A stretch of 64,000 nt of DNA from Chloroflexota bacterium (GTDB lineage: Bacteria > Chloroflexota > Anaerolineae > Anaerolineales > Anaerolineaceae). Made by a program: the position numbers and the translations under genes. Location: assembly GCA_029561345.1 (NCBI GenBank), contig JAKQJC010000024.1:62001-126000 (forward strand). Direction: 5' to 3'. This document shows positions 8,270-16,473 of the stretch, piece after piece. A model generated the notes under the pieces. That model was not told the origin of the DNA. It saw only the letters and a list, made by a program, of their open reading frames with translations, and searched no databases. Positions within the stretch are counted from its first letter, which is position 1, and each line of letters begins with the position of its first letter.

Positions 8270-8818
8270 ATGGCTCATCGTTTCAACCGCATCATGGCAT
8301 TTGCTGCCGCCATTCTTTTGTGCATCAGCACCGCTTCCTATTTTTTTCTGGCCTTAGCGCATGATCTTTGCTGGCTATGACTTTTACACCCTGGTGCTGG
8401 TTACCTGAGTCTTTACCAGTTTACCTGCATCACCATGATCCTCTCGGTCCTGGTCAGCCTGGCCATGATTCTGGCCTTCAGGGATCGGCTCTTCACCGAC
8501 GACCGCGGCCTGCTGGGCCTGGCCGGATATCTGATGGTGGTGATCAATTTTTCCTACACCGTCAGCCAGACACCCCTAATCGCACTCAACAATGCTGACC
8601 AGCATATTCAATACAAAGGCCTGGGTGTGTTTCTTGACCGTAACCCGGCCGGTGAAATAGCCCTGGCGCCGGTTTCAGGCAGTCCGGCAGAAAAAGCCGG
8701 CATTCTGACCGGTGATGTGCTGTTCAAAGTCAATGATACAACCGTTGAAGCCAGCGCTTCTCTCGATGCGGTCAACACCCTAAAGCCATTCCCCCGGCTG
8801 CTCTGGCGCTGTTACTGA
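8270..8818 (+). pseudogene. Decayed membrane protein with C-terminal PDZ domain
   Basis: From ATG 8270 one frame encodes a hydrophobic helix, meets TGA at 8378-8380, then continues in the same frame with two more hydrophobic helices. A PDZ-like segment follows (GLGVFLDRNPAG, SPAEKAGILTGDVLFKVN). The PDZ domain stops short of its final strands after SLDAVNTL, and the frame ends against the 3' end of the oppositely oriented next gene. One internal stop plus a truncated 3' domain suggests a broken gene. Reading TGA as selenocysteine is possible in principle, since selA is in the window, but it falls in a loop with no redox motif. Confidence 0.6.
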
Positions 8819-10635
8819 AAATACTGGATAATCCCCAACACCGCCAACACATCCAGCAGGGCAAAACCTGCCAGGAACAGCCCGGCCTGCAAAGCCGGCT
8901 TCAGGCGCAGCCAGCCCATCACCTCGCGCCATCCGGCGCACAGCAGCAGCATTCCCGGGATGATCGCCGCCACTGCATAACGCGCCACCGGCGCATCCAC
9001 CATATCGGGGAGCATCTTCATAAAACGCATCAGGGTCACCAGCCAGGGCAGGCCAAAGGCACACACCAGCAGCAGCAACACCTTGAAGCGGATCTGCCGC
9101 CGCTGCCTTACCACCAGGACCGCGCTTCCCACCGCACCCAGGAGTGAAAGCAGAGCCAGCACCAGGTAAGGTTTGCTTCCAGGCAGGGGAATGTTTCCCC
9201 AGCCGAACTGCCCCCAAAAAGTGCGCACATACCCCATCATTACCGGCAGCCAATCAGGCAGCAGAGTGAAGTTGTATGTCAGGTTGTTGATATTCATGCC
9301 TGTCAGTTTATCCACCCCCTTCACCGCCAGCCAGCTCAGGCGAAAACCGGTTGTCTCAAAAGATGCGTTTTGCAGCAGGTTGGCAAACGGCTGCCCGCCC
9401 CACAGGCCGGCAGCATAATCCGGCGCCTGCGCGGAATAAGTGCCTTCGGCCAATACCACCCCATCATAATAGGCCCGGCCATTCAGGCGTGAATACAAAA
9501 TAACCATCGGCATCAGGCAATCTTCAGGAACATTAAATGTTCCAGCCAAAAACACCGGTTTTGTGGAAAGCGGCGTGTTGAGTCGAAACACACTTGAAAT
9601 GATCTTTGCATTGGAGCAGGCAAATTCTGGCGCAGCCCCTGTCGTTTCAACATCAGCCCATACATAACCTCCCAGGGTCACCGTTTTCCCCCGTAAAGTA
9701 TCCCATTGGTCAACAGGTAAATATTGATAGACCCGCCATCCATCCACCTGCAGCACCCGATTTCCAACGGGTGCAGCGCTGCTCAGAACAGCGGTGGGTG
9801 TATCCTGGTAATCCGTCACCCCCCAGCCAGCTGCATCTCCATACTGAAACACCAATCCCAGGCTGGCGAGTAAACCCACCCCCAGACATAACCATATCCA
9901 ACGGGCCTGGCGAACTAATCGCAGAAAGATGGCCAGACCCAGGAGCACAAAAGCCCCATAAGCTGTTGCCTTGCTCAGAAAACAGGCTGCCAAACTTAAC
10001 CCGAGAAGCAGCAAATTCTTCCAATCTGGCTTCTCCATCAGCATCTTACTTGCGGCCCACAAAAACACGCAGGAGAAGGCGGCGGCAGCGGCGTCATTGT
10101 TAACAGAGGTCATCAGATCCACATACCCCGGCAGCAGGGCCATGCCCGCTGGGACCATCCACCGCAGGCTGTGCTCTGGCGGCAGCAGGCTTTTCACGGC
10201 GCCCCAACCTGCCAAAACGCTCAACAGATAAAGCAGCAGGGAAATTCCGCGGGCCGCATAAAGCTGAATTTCAAGGGGGGCATCTGGCATCATTCGCAGG
10301 GGCAGCGCAGCCAGTGCATAATATAGGGGTTTATCGCCAACCTGTGCAACGCCAATCCAGGGTTGATCTGCTGAAAGCGGCCGCGCCCAGCCGCGGTCAA
10401 ATCCGTTGGCGATTAATGATCGGGTCAATTCACGCTGCATGGCCTCATCAGCATCGCCGGGCTGCGGCCAGCTTGCCTGGTGGGCAGCCAGCCAGGCATA
10501 TTCAAAATGCCCTGGCTCATCATAATGCTGCCAGGGTGGAATTAAAAACAAATACAGCAAACCGTGAACCAGGGCTATCGTCAACCACAACACTGGAGAA
10601 AACCGGGCTCTCTCCAGGCGGCGCAGAAAAGGCAT
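8812..10635 (-). CDS. Polytopic membrane protein, GT-C/DUF2142-like glycosyltransferase
   Basis: The 607-residue protein has about ten to twelve membrane helices. Near its N-terminus, just after helix 1, is WQHYDEPGHFEYAW, the acidic-pair motif found in the first loop of GT-C glycosyltransferases that use polyprenyl-phosphate sugars. Between helices, at about residues 290-420, is a hydrophilic beta-rich insertion with a carbohydrate-binding-like phrase (LLQNASFETTGF). The ATG at 10635 shares a base with the upstream stop (TGATG), so the gene is coupled to the sugar transferase. It probably transfers a sugar to an extracellular acceptor during polysaccharide or glycoprotein synthesis. The specificity cannot be told. 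Confidence 0.72.
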   Translation of the reverse strand: MPFLRRLERARFSPVLWLTIALVHGLLYLFLIPPWQHYDEPGHFEYAWLAAHQASWPQPGDADEAMQRELTRSLIANGFDRGWARPLSADQPWIGVAQVGDKPLYYALAALPLRMMPDAPLEIQLYAARGISLLLYLLSVLAGWGAVKSLLPPEHSLRWMVPAGMALLPGYVDLMTSVNNDAAAAAFSCVFLWAASKMLMEKPDWKNLLLLGLSLAACFLSKATAYGAFVLLGLAIFLRLVRQARWIWLCLGVGLLASLGLVFQYGDAAGWGVTDYQDTPTAVLSSAAPVGNRVLQVDGWRVYQYLPVDQWDTLRGKTVTLGGYVWADVETTGAAPEFACSNAKIISSVFRLNTPLSTKPVFLAGTFNVPEDCLMPMVILYSRLNGRAYYDGVVLAEGTYSAQAPDYAAGLWGGQPFANLLQNASFETTGFRLSWLAVKGVDKLTGMNINNLTYNFTLLPDWLPVMMGYVRTFWGQFGWGNIPLPGSKPYLVLALLSLLGAVGSAVLVVRQRRQIRFKVLLLLVCAFGLPWLVTLMRFMKMLPDMVDAPVARYAVAAIIPGMLLLCAGWREVMGWLRLKPALQAGLFLAGFALLDVLAVLGIIQYFQ

Positions 10636-12053
10636 CAATAAGCCCCTTTGCGCCGCAGCACCGTCCCCACCGTCTTGAGCAGGATCAGAATATCGAGCCA
10701 GAGGGAATAGTTCTGCACATAGTAAAGATCTTCTTCAGTGTGCATGTGCATCGGCTTATCACTGCGCCCATTCACCTGCCACCAGCCCGTCAGCCCCTGA
10801 GGCACGGCAAAACGCCGCCGCTGCCAGGGTTCATATTGCTCCACCAGGTGGGGCATTTCAGGGCGCGGGCCCACCCAGCTCATCTCGCCTTTAAGAATGT
10901 TCAGCAAATTGGGCAGTTCATCAATGCTGGTGCGGCGGATGAAGGCGCCCACACGGGTGATGCGCGGATCGGGCAGGCTTTTATCCTGCGTTATCTTGCC
11001 GTTCTCATCCACTTTTTCAATCACATGGCGCATTTGTTCGGCATTTTCCACCATTGAACGGAATTTGTACATTTCAAAAATCCGGCCGTTCTCACCCACA
11101 CGTTTTTGCTTAAAGAAAATGGGGCCCGGGCTTTCCAAACGGATGGCAATGGCTGCCACCAGCATCACCGGCAGGGCCACCGGCAAAGCGGCAAAAGTCA
11201 CCGCCACATCAAAAATGCGTTTCACCATGCGCTGGTAATCCGTCAACGCCGGGGCGCGCAGGTCAATCATGGGAATGCCCGCCAGCTCCTCCATTGAAGC
11301 CCGGTTAAGCGCCAGAGAAAAATAATCTGGCACCACCCACACTTTCACTGGCAAATCATGCAGTTCAGAAATCAGGGCGTTGGTCCGGTTGAACGCATAA
11401 CGCGGCAAAGCCATCACCACATCATCCACTTTTTCCCGTGCAATCGCGGTTCGGGCGTCATTGAGATCGCCCAAAATATCATCGCAGGTGGCGCGTTTGG
11501 CCTGGTCATCATCCAGAAAGCCCACCAGGTTAAGCCCCAAAGCTTCATATTCTTTGACATGTTCGGCCACCTGCCGCCCCACTGGCCCGGCGCCAATGAT
11601 CAGCACGCGCCGCTGCTGCACCGATGAAAGCACCCGGCTGCGAAAAATCAGGCGGTAAATGATACGGAACAGAAAAGTCAGTAAGAAGGCAAAAAGAATA
11701 AAAACCAGGAACAAGGCGCGCGACAGATCCCGATAGGTCAGATACAGCAATCCAGCCTGCGCAATGCTCGCCATCACAGCTGCGAGGAAAAGACTGGTCA
11801 TCTCGTCCCCGATCTTAAAATTTTTCCGTCCATCGTAAACAGAAAACAGCAGGCACACCGCCACCCAGATGACCGCCGCCGCCAGATAAAAAGTACCCGG
11901 AATGGCTACCGGGTCGGTTATTTCCAATATGGCCGGGGATAATGGAGTCAGAGCAGGGCGAATGGTTTCGGCCAGGCGCAGTCCAAACATCACCAGCAAA
12001 CCATCCACCAGCATGCTGAAAATGGCGAAATCAACCGAAAAGCGCCGCAACAT
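10635..12053 (-). CDS. Polyprenyl-phosphate sugar-1-phosphate transferase (WcaJ/EpsL type)
   Basis: This 472-residue enzyme initiates surface-polysaccharide repeat units by moving a hexose-1-phosphate from a nucleotide sugar to undecaprenyl phosphate. Four or five N-terminal helices precede a Rossmann-like CoA_binding_3 domain (RRVLIIGAGPVGRQVAEH, about 148-165). The catalytic bacterial sugar-transferase domain follows (about 270-472), with a re-entrant helix, KRVGENGRIFEMYKFRSM, the DELPNLLNIL segment and GPRPEMPHLVEQY. This is the full-length WcaJ architecture. AAGGAGAG upstream supports the start. It is followed by the coupled GT-C-like gene. Confidence 0.93.
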   Translation of the reverse strand: MLRRFSVDFAIFSMLVDGLLVMFGLRLAETIRPALTPLSPAILEITDPVAIPGTFYLAAAVIWVAVCLLFSVYDGRKNFKIGDEMTSLFLAAVMASIAQAGLLYLTYRDLSRALFLVFILFAFLLTFLFRIIYRLIFRSRVLSSVQQRRVLIIGAGPVGRQVAEHVKEYEALGLNLVGFLDDDQAKRATCDDILGDLNDARTAIAREKVDDVVMALPRYAFNRTNALISELHDLPVKVWVVPDYFSLALNRASMEELAGIPMIDLRAPALTDYQRMVKRIFDVAVTFAALPVALPVMLVAAIAIRLESPGPIFFKQKRVGENGRIFEMYKFRSMVENAEQMRHVIEKVDENGKITQDKSLPDPRITRVGAFIRRTSIDELPNLLNILKGEMSWVGPRPEMPHLVEQYEPWQRRRFAVPQGLTGWWQVNGRSDKPMHMHTEEDLYYVQNYSLWLDILILLKTVGTVLRRKGAY

Positions 12054-12094
12054 AATCTGTTCTCTCTCCTTAAAATGCTTCGTAACGGCGAATT

Positions 12095-12859
12095 TTATAT
12101 ATTATACCGCCGCAAGCCAAGCTGCTGCAACATCACCAGCCAGATAAACTGAGGGTTATTGTACAGATAGCGTTTCCAGAGACGTTTGGGTTCGGTCATC
12201 AATCTGAACAGCCATTCCAGACCGCTGCGCTGCATCCAACGGGGCGCCTGCTTCTTCAATCCGGCGTGAAAATCAAAAGCAGCGCCCACCCCAATTAACA
12301 CCGGAACATCCAGCCTGCTGACATGCTCAGCCATCCAGCGTTCCTGCTTGGGTGTGCTCAATCCAACCCATAATATATCTGGTTTTAATGCATTGATTTC
12401 TGCCACCAGAGCCGCATCCTCCTCAGGGGTCATCTTTCGGAATGGCGGCGATACCATTCCGGCAAATGACAATCCCGGGAATCGTTCCTGGAGTTTTTGG
12501 GCTAACAATTCAGGCACGCCCTCGTTACCGCCATATAAATAGTGGCGGTAATTTTTTTTAAGAGAATGCTCGCATACAGCCAGCATCAAATCAGGTCCAT
12601 ATACGCGCGATACATGATGATAACCCGCCCTGCGGCTTAACCAAACAAGGGGCATTCCATCAGGGGTTACCATGCCCGCTTCGTTGTGGATGCGCCGCAA
12701 GGCTTCATCATGCTGACTCTCAATGACGCCATGAACACCCGTTACCGTCACATAGTGGCGCTCATGTTTGTCAATCCATTCATCCAGCACTTCCAGCGCC
12801 ATCGGAATATTGATGGCGCTGACCCCAACGCCTAAAACGTTCGTGCGGTTGATATCCAT
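12095..12859 (-). CDS. WecG/TagA/CpsF-family glycosyltransferase (GT26)
   Basis: The protein is about 254 residues long. The chosen ATG at about 12859 (MDINRTNVLGVGVS) lies just after the epimerase stop; an upstream TTG at 12937 would overlap that gene. GT26 features are VTVTGVHGVIESQ, TPDGMPLVWLSRR, RVYGPDLM, LYGGNEGV, the KPDILWVGLSTPKQERWM core and IGVGAAFDFHAG followed by the APRWMQRSGLEWLFRL tail. Family members add N-acetylmannosaminuronic acid, N-acetylmannosamine or related sugars to a lipid-linked acceptor at the membrane. Here it probably adds the second sugar after the sugar transferase encoded downstream. Confidence 0.93.
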   Translation of the reverse strand: MDINRTNVLGVGVSAINIPMALEVLDEWIDKHERHYVTVTGVHGVIESQHDEALRRIHNEAGMVTPDGMPLVWLSRRAGYHHVSRVYGPDLMLAVCEHSLKKNYRHYLYGGNEGVPELLAQKLQERFPGLSFAGMVSPPFRKMTPEEDAALVAEINALKPDILWVGLSTPKQERWMAEHVSRLDVPVLIGVGAAFDFHAGLKKQAPRWMQRSGLEWLFRLMTEPKRLWKRYLYNNPQFIWLVMLQQLGLRRYNI

Positions 12860-12869
12860 TGAGGTGATC

Positions 12870-13847
12870 TTATTGCGCCAGCTTCTGTCGAACCTGGTCT
12901 TCAATCCAGGCGTAGGTGGTTTCCAGACCTTTTTCAAGAGAAATTTCGGGTTCCCATCCCAAAACCTTCTTTAATTGGGTATTATCCGAATTGCGACCCC
13001 GCACGCCTTGTGGCCCTGGCACATGCACTTTTTCAACGTGCCAATCTGCAATCTTCATGATAATATCTGCCAGTTCATTGATGGTGACCATGCGGTCCTG
13101 GCCCAGATTCAAAGGTTCATAATGGTCAGACCGCATTAATTTATAAATACCCTGTACACAATCATCTATGTAGCAGAAAGAACGGGTTTGCTCACCATCG
13201 CCCCAAATTTCAATCTGACGGCTGCCGGTCAGCTTGGCATAAGCAATCTTGCGGCTCAAAGCAGCCGGCGCCTTCTCCCGGCCGCCATCCCAGGTGCCCT
13301 GAGGACCAAATATGTTATGGAAACGAACCACGCGAGTTTCCATGCCGTATTGCTCGCGGTAATATTTGCACAGGATCTCGGTGAAAAGCTTTTCCCAGCC
13401 GTAAGCATCCTGAGGCTGAGCGGGAAAAGCATCTTCTTCTTTTAGCGGTGTCACCTGGGTGACGAGCTGTTTATATTCAGGGTACACGCAGGCCGATGAG
13501 GTGTAAAAATAACGCGAGACCCCATTGGTGCGGGCAGCCTCAAGCGTATGTGTGTTGATTAACGAGTTATTGCGGATAATATCAGCGTGATATTTGGAAA
13601 TATAACCCATACCACCCATATCGGCAGCAAATGCATACACCTCATCTATGCCGCGTGTAGCCTGCAAACAATTATCCCAGCGGCGCAGGTCAAGCAGTTC
13701 AAATTCGTCCGCAGAAGTTTGCCCGAATTCCGGAACCTTAATATCAACGCCGCGAACCCAATAGCCTTTTTCCTTCAAGAAGCGGGAAAAATGAAAGCCA
13801 ATAAAACCGCCAGCGCCAGTTACAAGAACCTTTTTATTAGGTGTCAT
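12870..13847 (-). CDS. NAD-dependent epimerase, GDP-mannose 3,5-epimerase-like
   Basis: This 325-residue extended SDR enzyme has the NAD motif GAGGFIG (11-17) and catalytic pair Y149/K153 in QDAYGWEK. Several blocks closely resemble plant GDP-mannose 3,5-epimerase: ADMGGMGYI, SSACVYPEYKQL, FHNIFGPQGTWDGGREKAP and PGPQGVRGRNSDN. C120, Y149, K153 and K192 fall at a constant offset of 25 from the Arabidopsis residues Cys145, Tyr174, Lys178 and Lys217, as I recall them. The likely reaction converts GDP-D-mannose to GDP-L-galactose and/or GDP-L-gulose, here probably for a surface glycan rather than ascorbate. A related UDP-sugar epimerase cannot be excluded. Confidence 0.85.
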   Translation of the reverse strand: MTPNKKVLVTGAGGFIGFHFSRFLKEKGYWVRGVDIKVPEFGQTSADEFELLDLRRWDNCLQATRGIDEVYAFAADMGGMGYISKYHADIIRNNSLINTHTLEAARTNGVSRYFYTSSACVYPEYKQLVTQVTPLKEEDAFPAQPQDAYGWEKLFTEILCKYYREQYGMETRVVRFHNIFGPQGTWDGGREKAPAALSRKIAYAKLTGSRQIEIWGDGEQTRSFCYIDDCVQGIYKLMRSDHYEPLNLGQDRMVTINELADIIMKIADWHVEKVHVPGPQGVRGRNSDNTQLKKVLGWEPEISLEKGLETTYAWIEDQVRQKLAQ

Positions 13848-13865
13848 ATTTATTTATTCATACTC

Positions 13866-14867
13866 CTATACTATTTTTTTTCGATTGTAATCATATAAAG
13901 GTTCCCGCACCAGGTAAAGTAACCAGTGTAGAAAACCTGCTAAAGGCGAAAAATATGCCAAATAAGCCAGAAAAGAGCTGTTGAATGCCAGGTAGCCTGG
14001 CCAGTCTGTCAAACCGCGCTTCATGTAAAAGGCTTCTTTTTTAAACAAGGCTGGTTCCACGTTGGTGCTGATGGAACTTCGTTCAGGAATCCAGCCCTGC
14101 TGTTGGGCGTAACGCAAATGACGCACCTTTTCAAGGGGAATTTGCATCATCTCAAGAGCAATTTGGGCTGCGCTTCCAGGGTGATCGGCAACCATCAGCC
14201 AGTTCAGTTTAACCGCCTGGCCCTTCATGGGGCCGTTTCCATTCAAACCGTATGTTCCATCCATGATCACGGTTTGCGTTTTCACAGCCCGGTTCACTTC
14301 CAGAATAACATGCTGAAAATAGGGGTGCAATTTCAGCCGGTCCGTGGGTTCGGGAATACACCCCCACTGGTTTTTGAAGCTCAGGCTGACTGTGGTATTT
14401 GCATGCACTTTGGGTACCGGCATGGTCACCAACTGATCAATCTCATCCGTCAGCAGGCGGGGCAGGTCAAGCGAAAAGGATTTTCCTGAATAGTTGAAGT
14501 TAATGGCCCGGCGCGAGCCAGAGCTCAGATTGACCACCTGAACGCCATATTTTTGCGCAAAATCCACCAGGCCGGTCGCCTGGTAAACTTCATCCATGGA
14601 AAAACGATTATACCCGCCCGAGTCGGCATCGCCGATCATGATATGCGGGGTATAGTCTTTAATCGCGATAATGGCAGCTTCAATCGCCTCCGGGCAGGTC
14701 ATCACGCCGGGGCGAAAGGTGGGATAAGTCAGATTCGGTTTAATAAAAATCCGTGTATCAGAAGAAACTGTCCGGCCCCACTCAATAAAACTCAGGCCCT
14801 CTCGTATATTCGTCAGATAATCATTCACCGACAAATCGCCGATATAGGCTCTATTTGCCATAGCCAT
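13866..14867 (-). CDS. DUF362-domain protein
   Basis: The 333-residue protein has the DUF362 core: IKPNLTYP near residue 44, an MIGDADSGGYN block, LVTMPVPKVHANTTVSLSFKNQWG, a DGTYGLNGNGPMKG loop and a VADHPGSAAQIA segment. DUF362 proteins often carry ferredoxin domains, but no cysteine cluster is seen here. The C-terminal 50 residues are hydrophobic (FLAYLAYFSPLAGFLHWLLYLV), suggesting membrane attachment. It is the first gene of the polysaccharide cluster, 18 bases before the epimerase. Its biochemical role is not established. Confidence 0.82.
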   Translation of the reverse strand: MAMANRAYIGDLSVNDYLTNIREGLSFIEWGRTVSSDTRIFIKPNLTYPTFRPGVMTCPEAIEAAIIAIKDYTPHIMIGDADSGGYNRFSMDEVYQATGLVDFAQKYGVQVVNLSSGSRRAINFNYSGKSFSLDLPRLLTDEIDQLVTMPVPKVHANTTVSLSFKNQWGCIPEPTDRLKLHPYFQHVILEVNRAVKTQTVIMDGTYGLNGNGPMKGQAVKLNWLMVADHPGSAAQIALEMMQIPLEKVRHLRYAQQQGWIPERSSISTNVEPALFKKEAFYMKRGLTDWPGYLAFNSSFLAYLAYFSPLAGFLHWLLYLVREPLYDYNRKKIV

Positions 14868-15046
14868 TCCTGTTGGTTAAAATGCCCATAAAGGGTTTGA
14901 TTATTTTACCTCAGAGTGGGGTAATCGGCAACCCAATCACCCTGCCTTCAGTGTGATCTTTATCGTCATTTTAAATGTCATTCTGCGAAGGCGCTCACAC
15001 CATCAGGAATCCCCTTCCCCCCTGCCGGGCAATCATCACAAGCCAA

Positions 15047-15589
15047 TCAAACCTGCTTGCGCCCCGCCTCAGCCAGCGGCAAAATATCCTTCCAGCCGTA
15101 GCCGGTTTCCTGCAGCGGTTTGCCGCCAATTTCCTGCTCCTTCTGGCGCACGGCCTGCCCGCCCATGGCCTCGTAGAACCTGCGCGAGGGGTGGTTATCG
15201 GTCAGCACCCAGATCAGCATATCCGTGAAACCCTCATCCACCAGGGCGGCGGCAAAAGCCTGCACCAGCATGCGCCCCAGGCCTTTCCCCTGGTATTCCG
15301 GGAAAATATACAGCGCGCCGATCTCGCCGTGATATTCCGGGTCGCCGTCGCGCTCAGCGCCGCCCAGGGCAAAGCCCACCACCTCGCCAGCGTCATTTTC
15401 GCCCACGTAAAACAGGCTGAAATGATCCTTCACGCTGAAATTGGCCTGCCAGCGGGCAATGTTGCGCTCAATGGACAGGTTGTCCAGAAATTCATCCGGC
15501 ACAATCCCGCGGTAAGCCGCCTGCCAGGTTTTCACCCGCACCGTGGCAGCCGCCGGAATATCCTCAAAGGTGCCTTCACGGACGCGCAT
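15047..15589 (-). CDS. GNAT-family N-acetyltransferase
   Basis: The 180-residue protein has a typical GNAT fold: a first strand MRVREGTFEDIPA, a helix with VRVKTWQAAYRGIVPDEFL, and the acetyl-CoA-binding motif EYQGKGLGRMLVQAF at about residue 95. The TDNHPSRRFYEAMGG motif follows at about 130. Sequences with AYRGIVP are common among RimI-like or aminoglycoside-type acetyltransferases of unknown substrate. The start overlaps the end of the hydrogenase maturation protease by 14 bases, so it may simply be transcribed as the last gene of the hydrogenase operon. Confidence 0.9.
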   Translation of the reverse strand: MRVREGTFEDIPAAATVRVKTWQAAYRGIVPDEFLDNLSIERNIARWQANFSVKDHFSLFYVGENDAGEVVGFALGGAERDGDPEYHGEIGALYIFPEYQGKGLGRMLVQAFAAALVDEGFTDMLIWVLTDNHPSRRFYEAMGGQAVRQKEQEIGGKPLQETGYGWKDILPLAEAGRKQV

Positions 15590-16124
15590 CGTTCATCTCC
15601 TTCTCCAAAATCCGCCCCAATCCTGCTGTCAGGCGGCGCAGCGCCGCCCGCACCAGCAGAGTCAGCGGGGCATCCATTTCAATCCGTGCGGGCTGTACCC
15701 CCAGCAGGCCCACCTGGCAGCCCAGTTCCGTTGCCAGAAAGCCGCCAAACACCGAAAGCGGCAGGCTGTGGGTGCTGCCCCCGCCCGCCCCCACCACGCG
15801 CCAGTCAAACCAGCCAATGGTGCCGGGGGTCTCGTCCATTTCAGCAGCATCGATCAGCACCACCCAGTGGGGTGCAAAACGCCGCAGCGGCGCGCTGAAA
15901 TTCTCCGGCGCCAGGCCGGCCTCGCGCAGCAGCAGCCGCCCGCAGGAACCAAAACGGGGGTGCAGGCGGCGAACCGCCAGCACCCCCACTGCATCATCTC
16001 CGTTGATTTCGCTGCCCACGCCAAGCACGGCCAGGCGCAGCGGCTCATCAGGGTTTGGTTTCTGCCTCAGGCTGAGCGCCAGTTGTTTTTGCCAGGAAAG
16101 CTTCAAGGTCTGCTTCGCTCCCAA
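15576..16124 (-). CDS. [NiFe]-hydrogenase maturation protease, HycI type (peptidase M52)
   Basis: This endopeptidase trims the C-terminal tail of the hydrogenase large subunit after nickel insertion. The GVGSEINGDDAVG block (about 35-47) carries the first metal-binding acidic residue. AAEMDETPGTI supplies the second, and STHSLPLSV the His motif. The GLLGVQPARIEM segment is also typical of HycI-type proteases. No ATG or strong start precedes the conserved N-terminal helix (SWQKQL), so translation probably starts at TTG 16124 or TTG 16106. Either overlaps the upstream ferredoxin-like gene substantially. The presence of this gene agrees with an uncleaved tail on the large subunit encoded at 17408-18592. 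Confidence 0.88.
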   Translation of the reverse strand: MGAKQTLKLSWQKQLALSLRQKPNPDEPLRLAVLGVGSEINGDDAVGVLAVRRLHPRFGSCGRLLLREAGLAPENFSAPLRRFAPHWVVLIDAAEMDETPGTIGWFDWRVVGAGGGSTHSLPLSVFGGFLATELGCQVGLLGVQPARIEMDAPLTLLVRAALRRLTAGLGRILEKEMNDARP

Positions 16125-16473
16125 AGGTCAGGGTAAAGGGATCTTTCTGCACGGAAGCCAGTTCCCATTCCTCATTCGACAGGTCCAGGCAGCCAAAGCG
16201 GCACGATTCCACACACTGGGCGCAGAAGGTGCAGCGGTCCACCCGGTAGCGCATGATGAAGCGCTTGGCCGCCCGGTCAATGGTGATGATTTCGATGGCA
16301 TCACAGGGGCAGTCTTTGGCGCAGAGCTGACAACCCGTGCACTTACTCGAATCGTACACCAGCTTGCCGCGCAGGCGCATGGGGGCCGGCTTCTTCTCCA
16401 CAGGATAGCGCTCGGTGGCCGGCGGCTTAAAGAGCGAGCGAAAAACATCACCTAACAATGCACCGATTTTCAT
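16048..16473 (-). CDS. Hydrogenase ferredoxin-like subunit with two [4Fe-4S] clusters (NuoI/EchF-like)
   Basis: The ATG at 16473 overlaps the upstream stop by four bases (ATGA) and gives 141 residues. Two cluster motifs are seen: C45-x2-C48-x2-C51-x3-C55 and C81-x2-C84-x2-C87-x3-C91. An extra Cys57 follows the first motif, and Arg replaces the usual Pro after C91. The N-terminal amphipathic helix (MKIGALLGDVFRSLF) resembles the membrane-binding end of NuoI. It should pass electrons between a soluble ferredoxin and the NuoB-like small subunit of the hydrogenase complex at the inner face of the membrane. Confidence 0.93.
   Translation of the reverse strand: MKIGALLGDVFRSLFKPPATERYPVEKKPAPMRLRGKLVYDSSKCTGCQLCAKDCPCDAIEIITIDRAAKRFIMRYRVDRCTFCAQCVESCRFGCLDLSNEEWELASVQKDPFTLTFGSEADLEAFLAKTTGAQPEAETKP

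Noticed and set aside
8378-8380. Selenocysteine reading of the TGA in the PDZ gene
   Set aside because: No redox motif or evident SECIS hairpin, and the gene is also truncated at its 3' end; decay is simpler.
10314-11057. A 247-codon plus-strand open frame
   Set aside because: It crosses the junction of two overlapping minus-strand glycan genes and has no domain.
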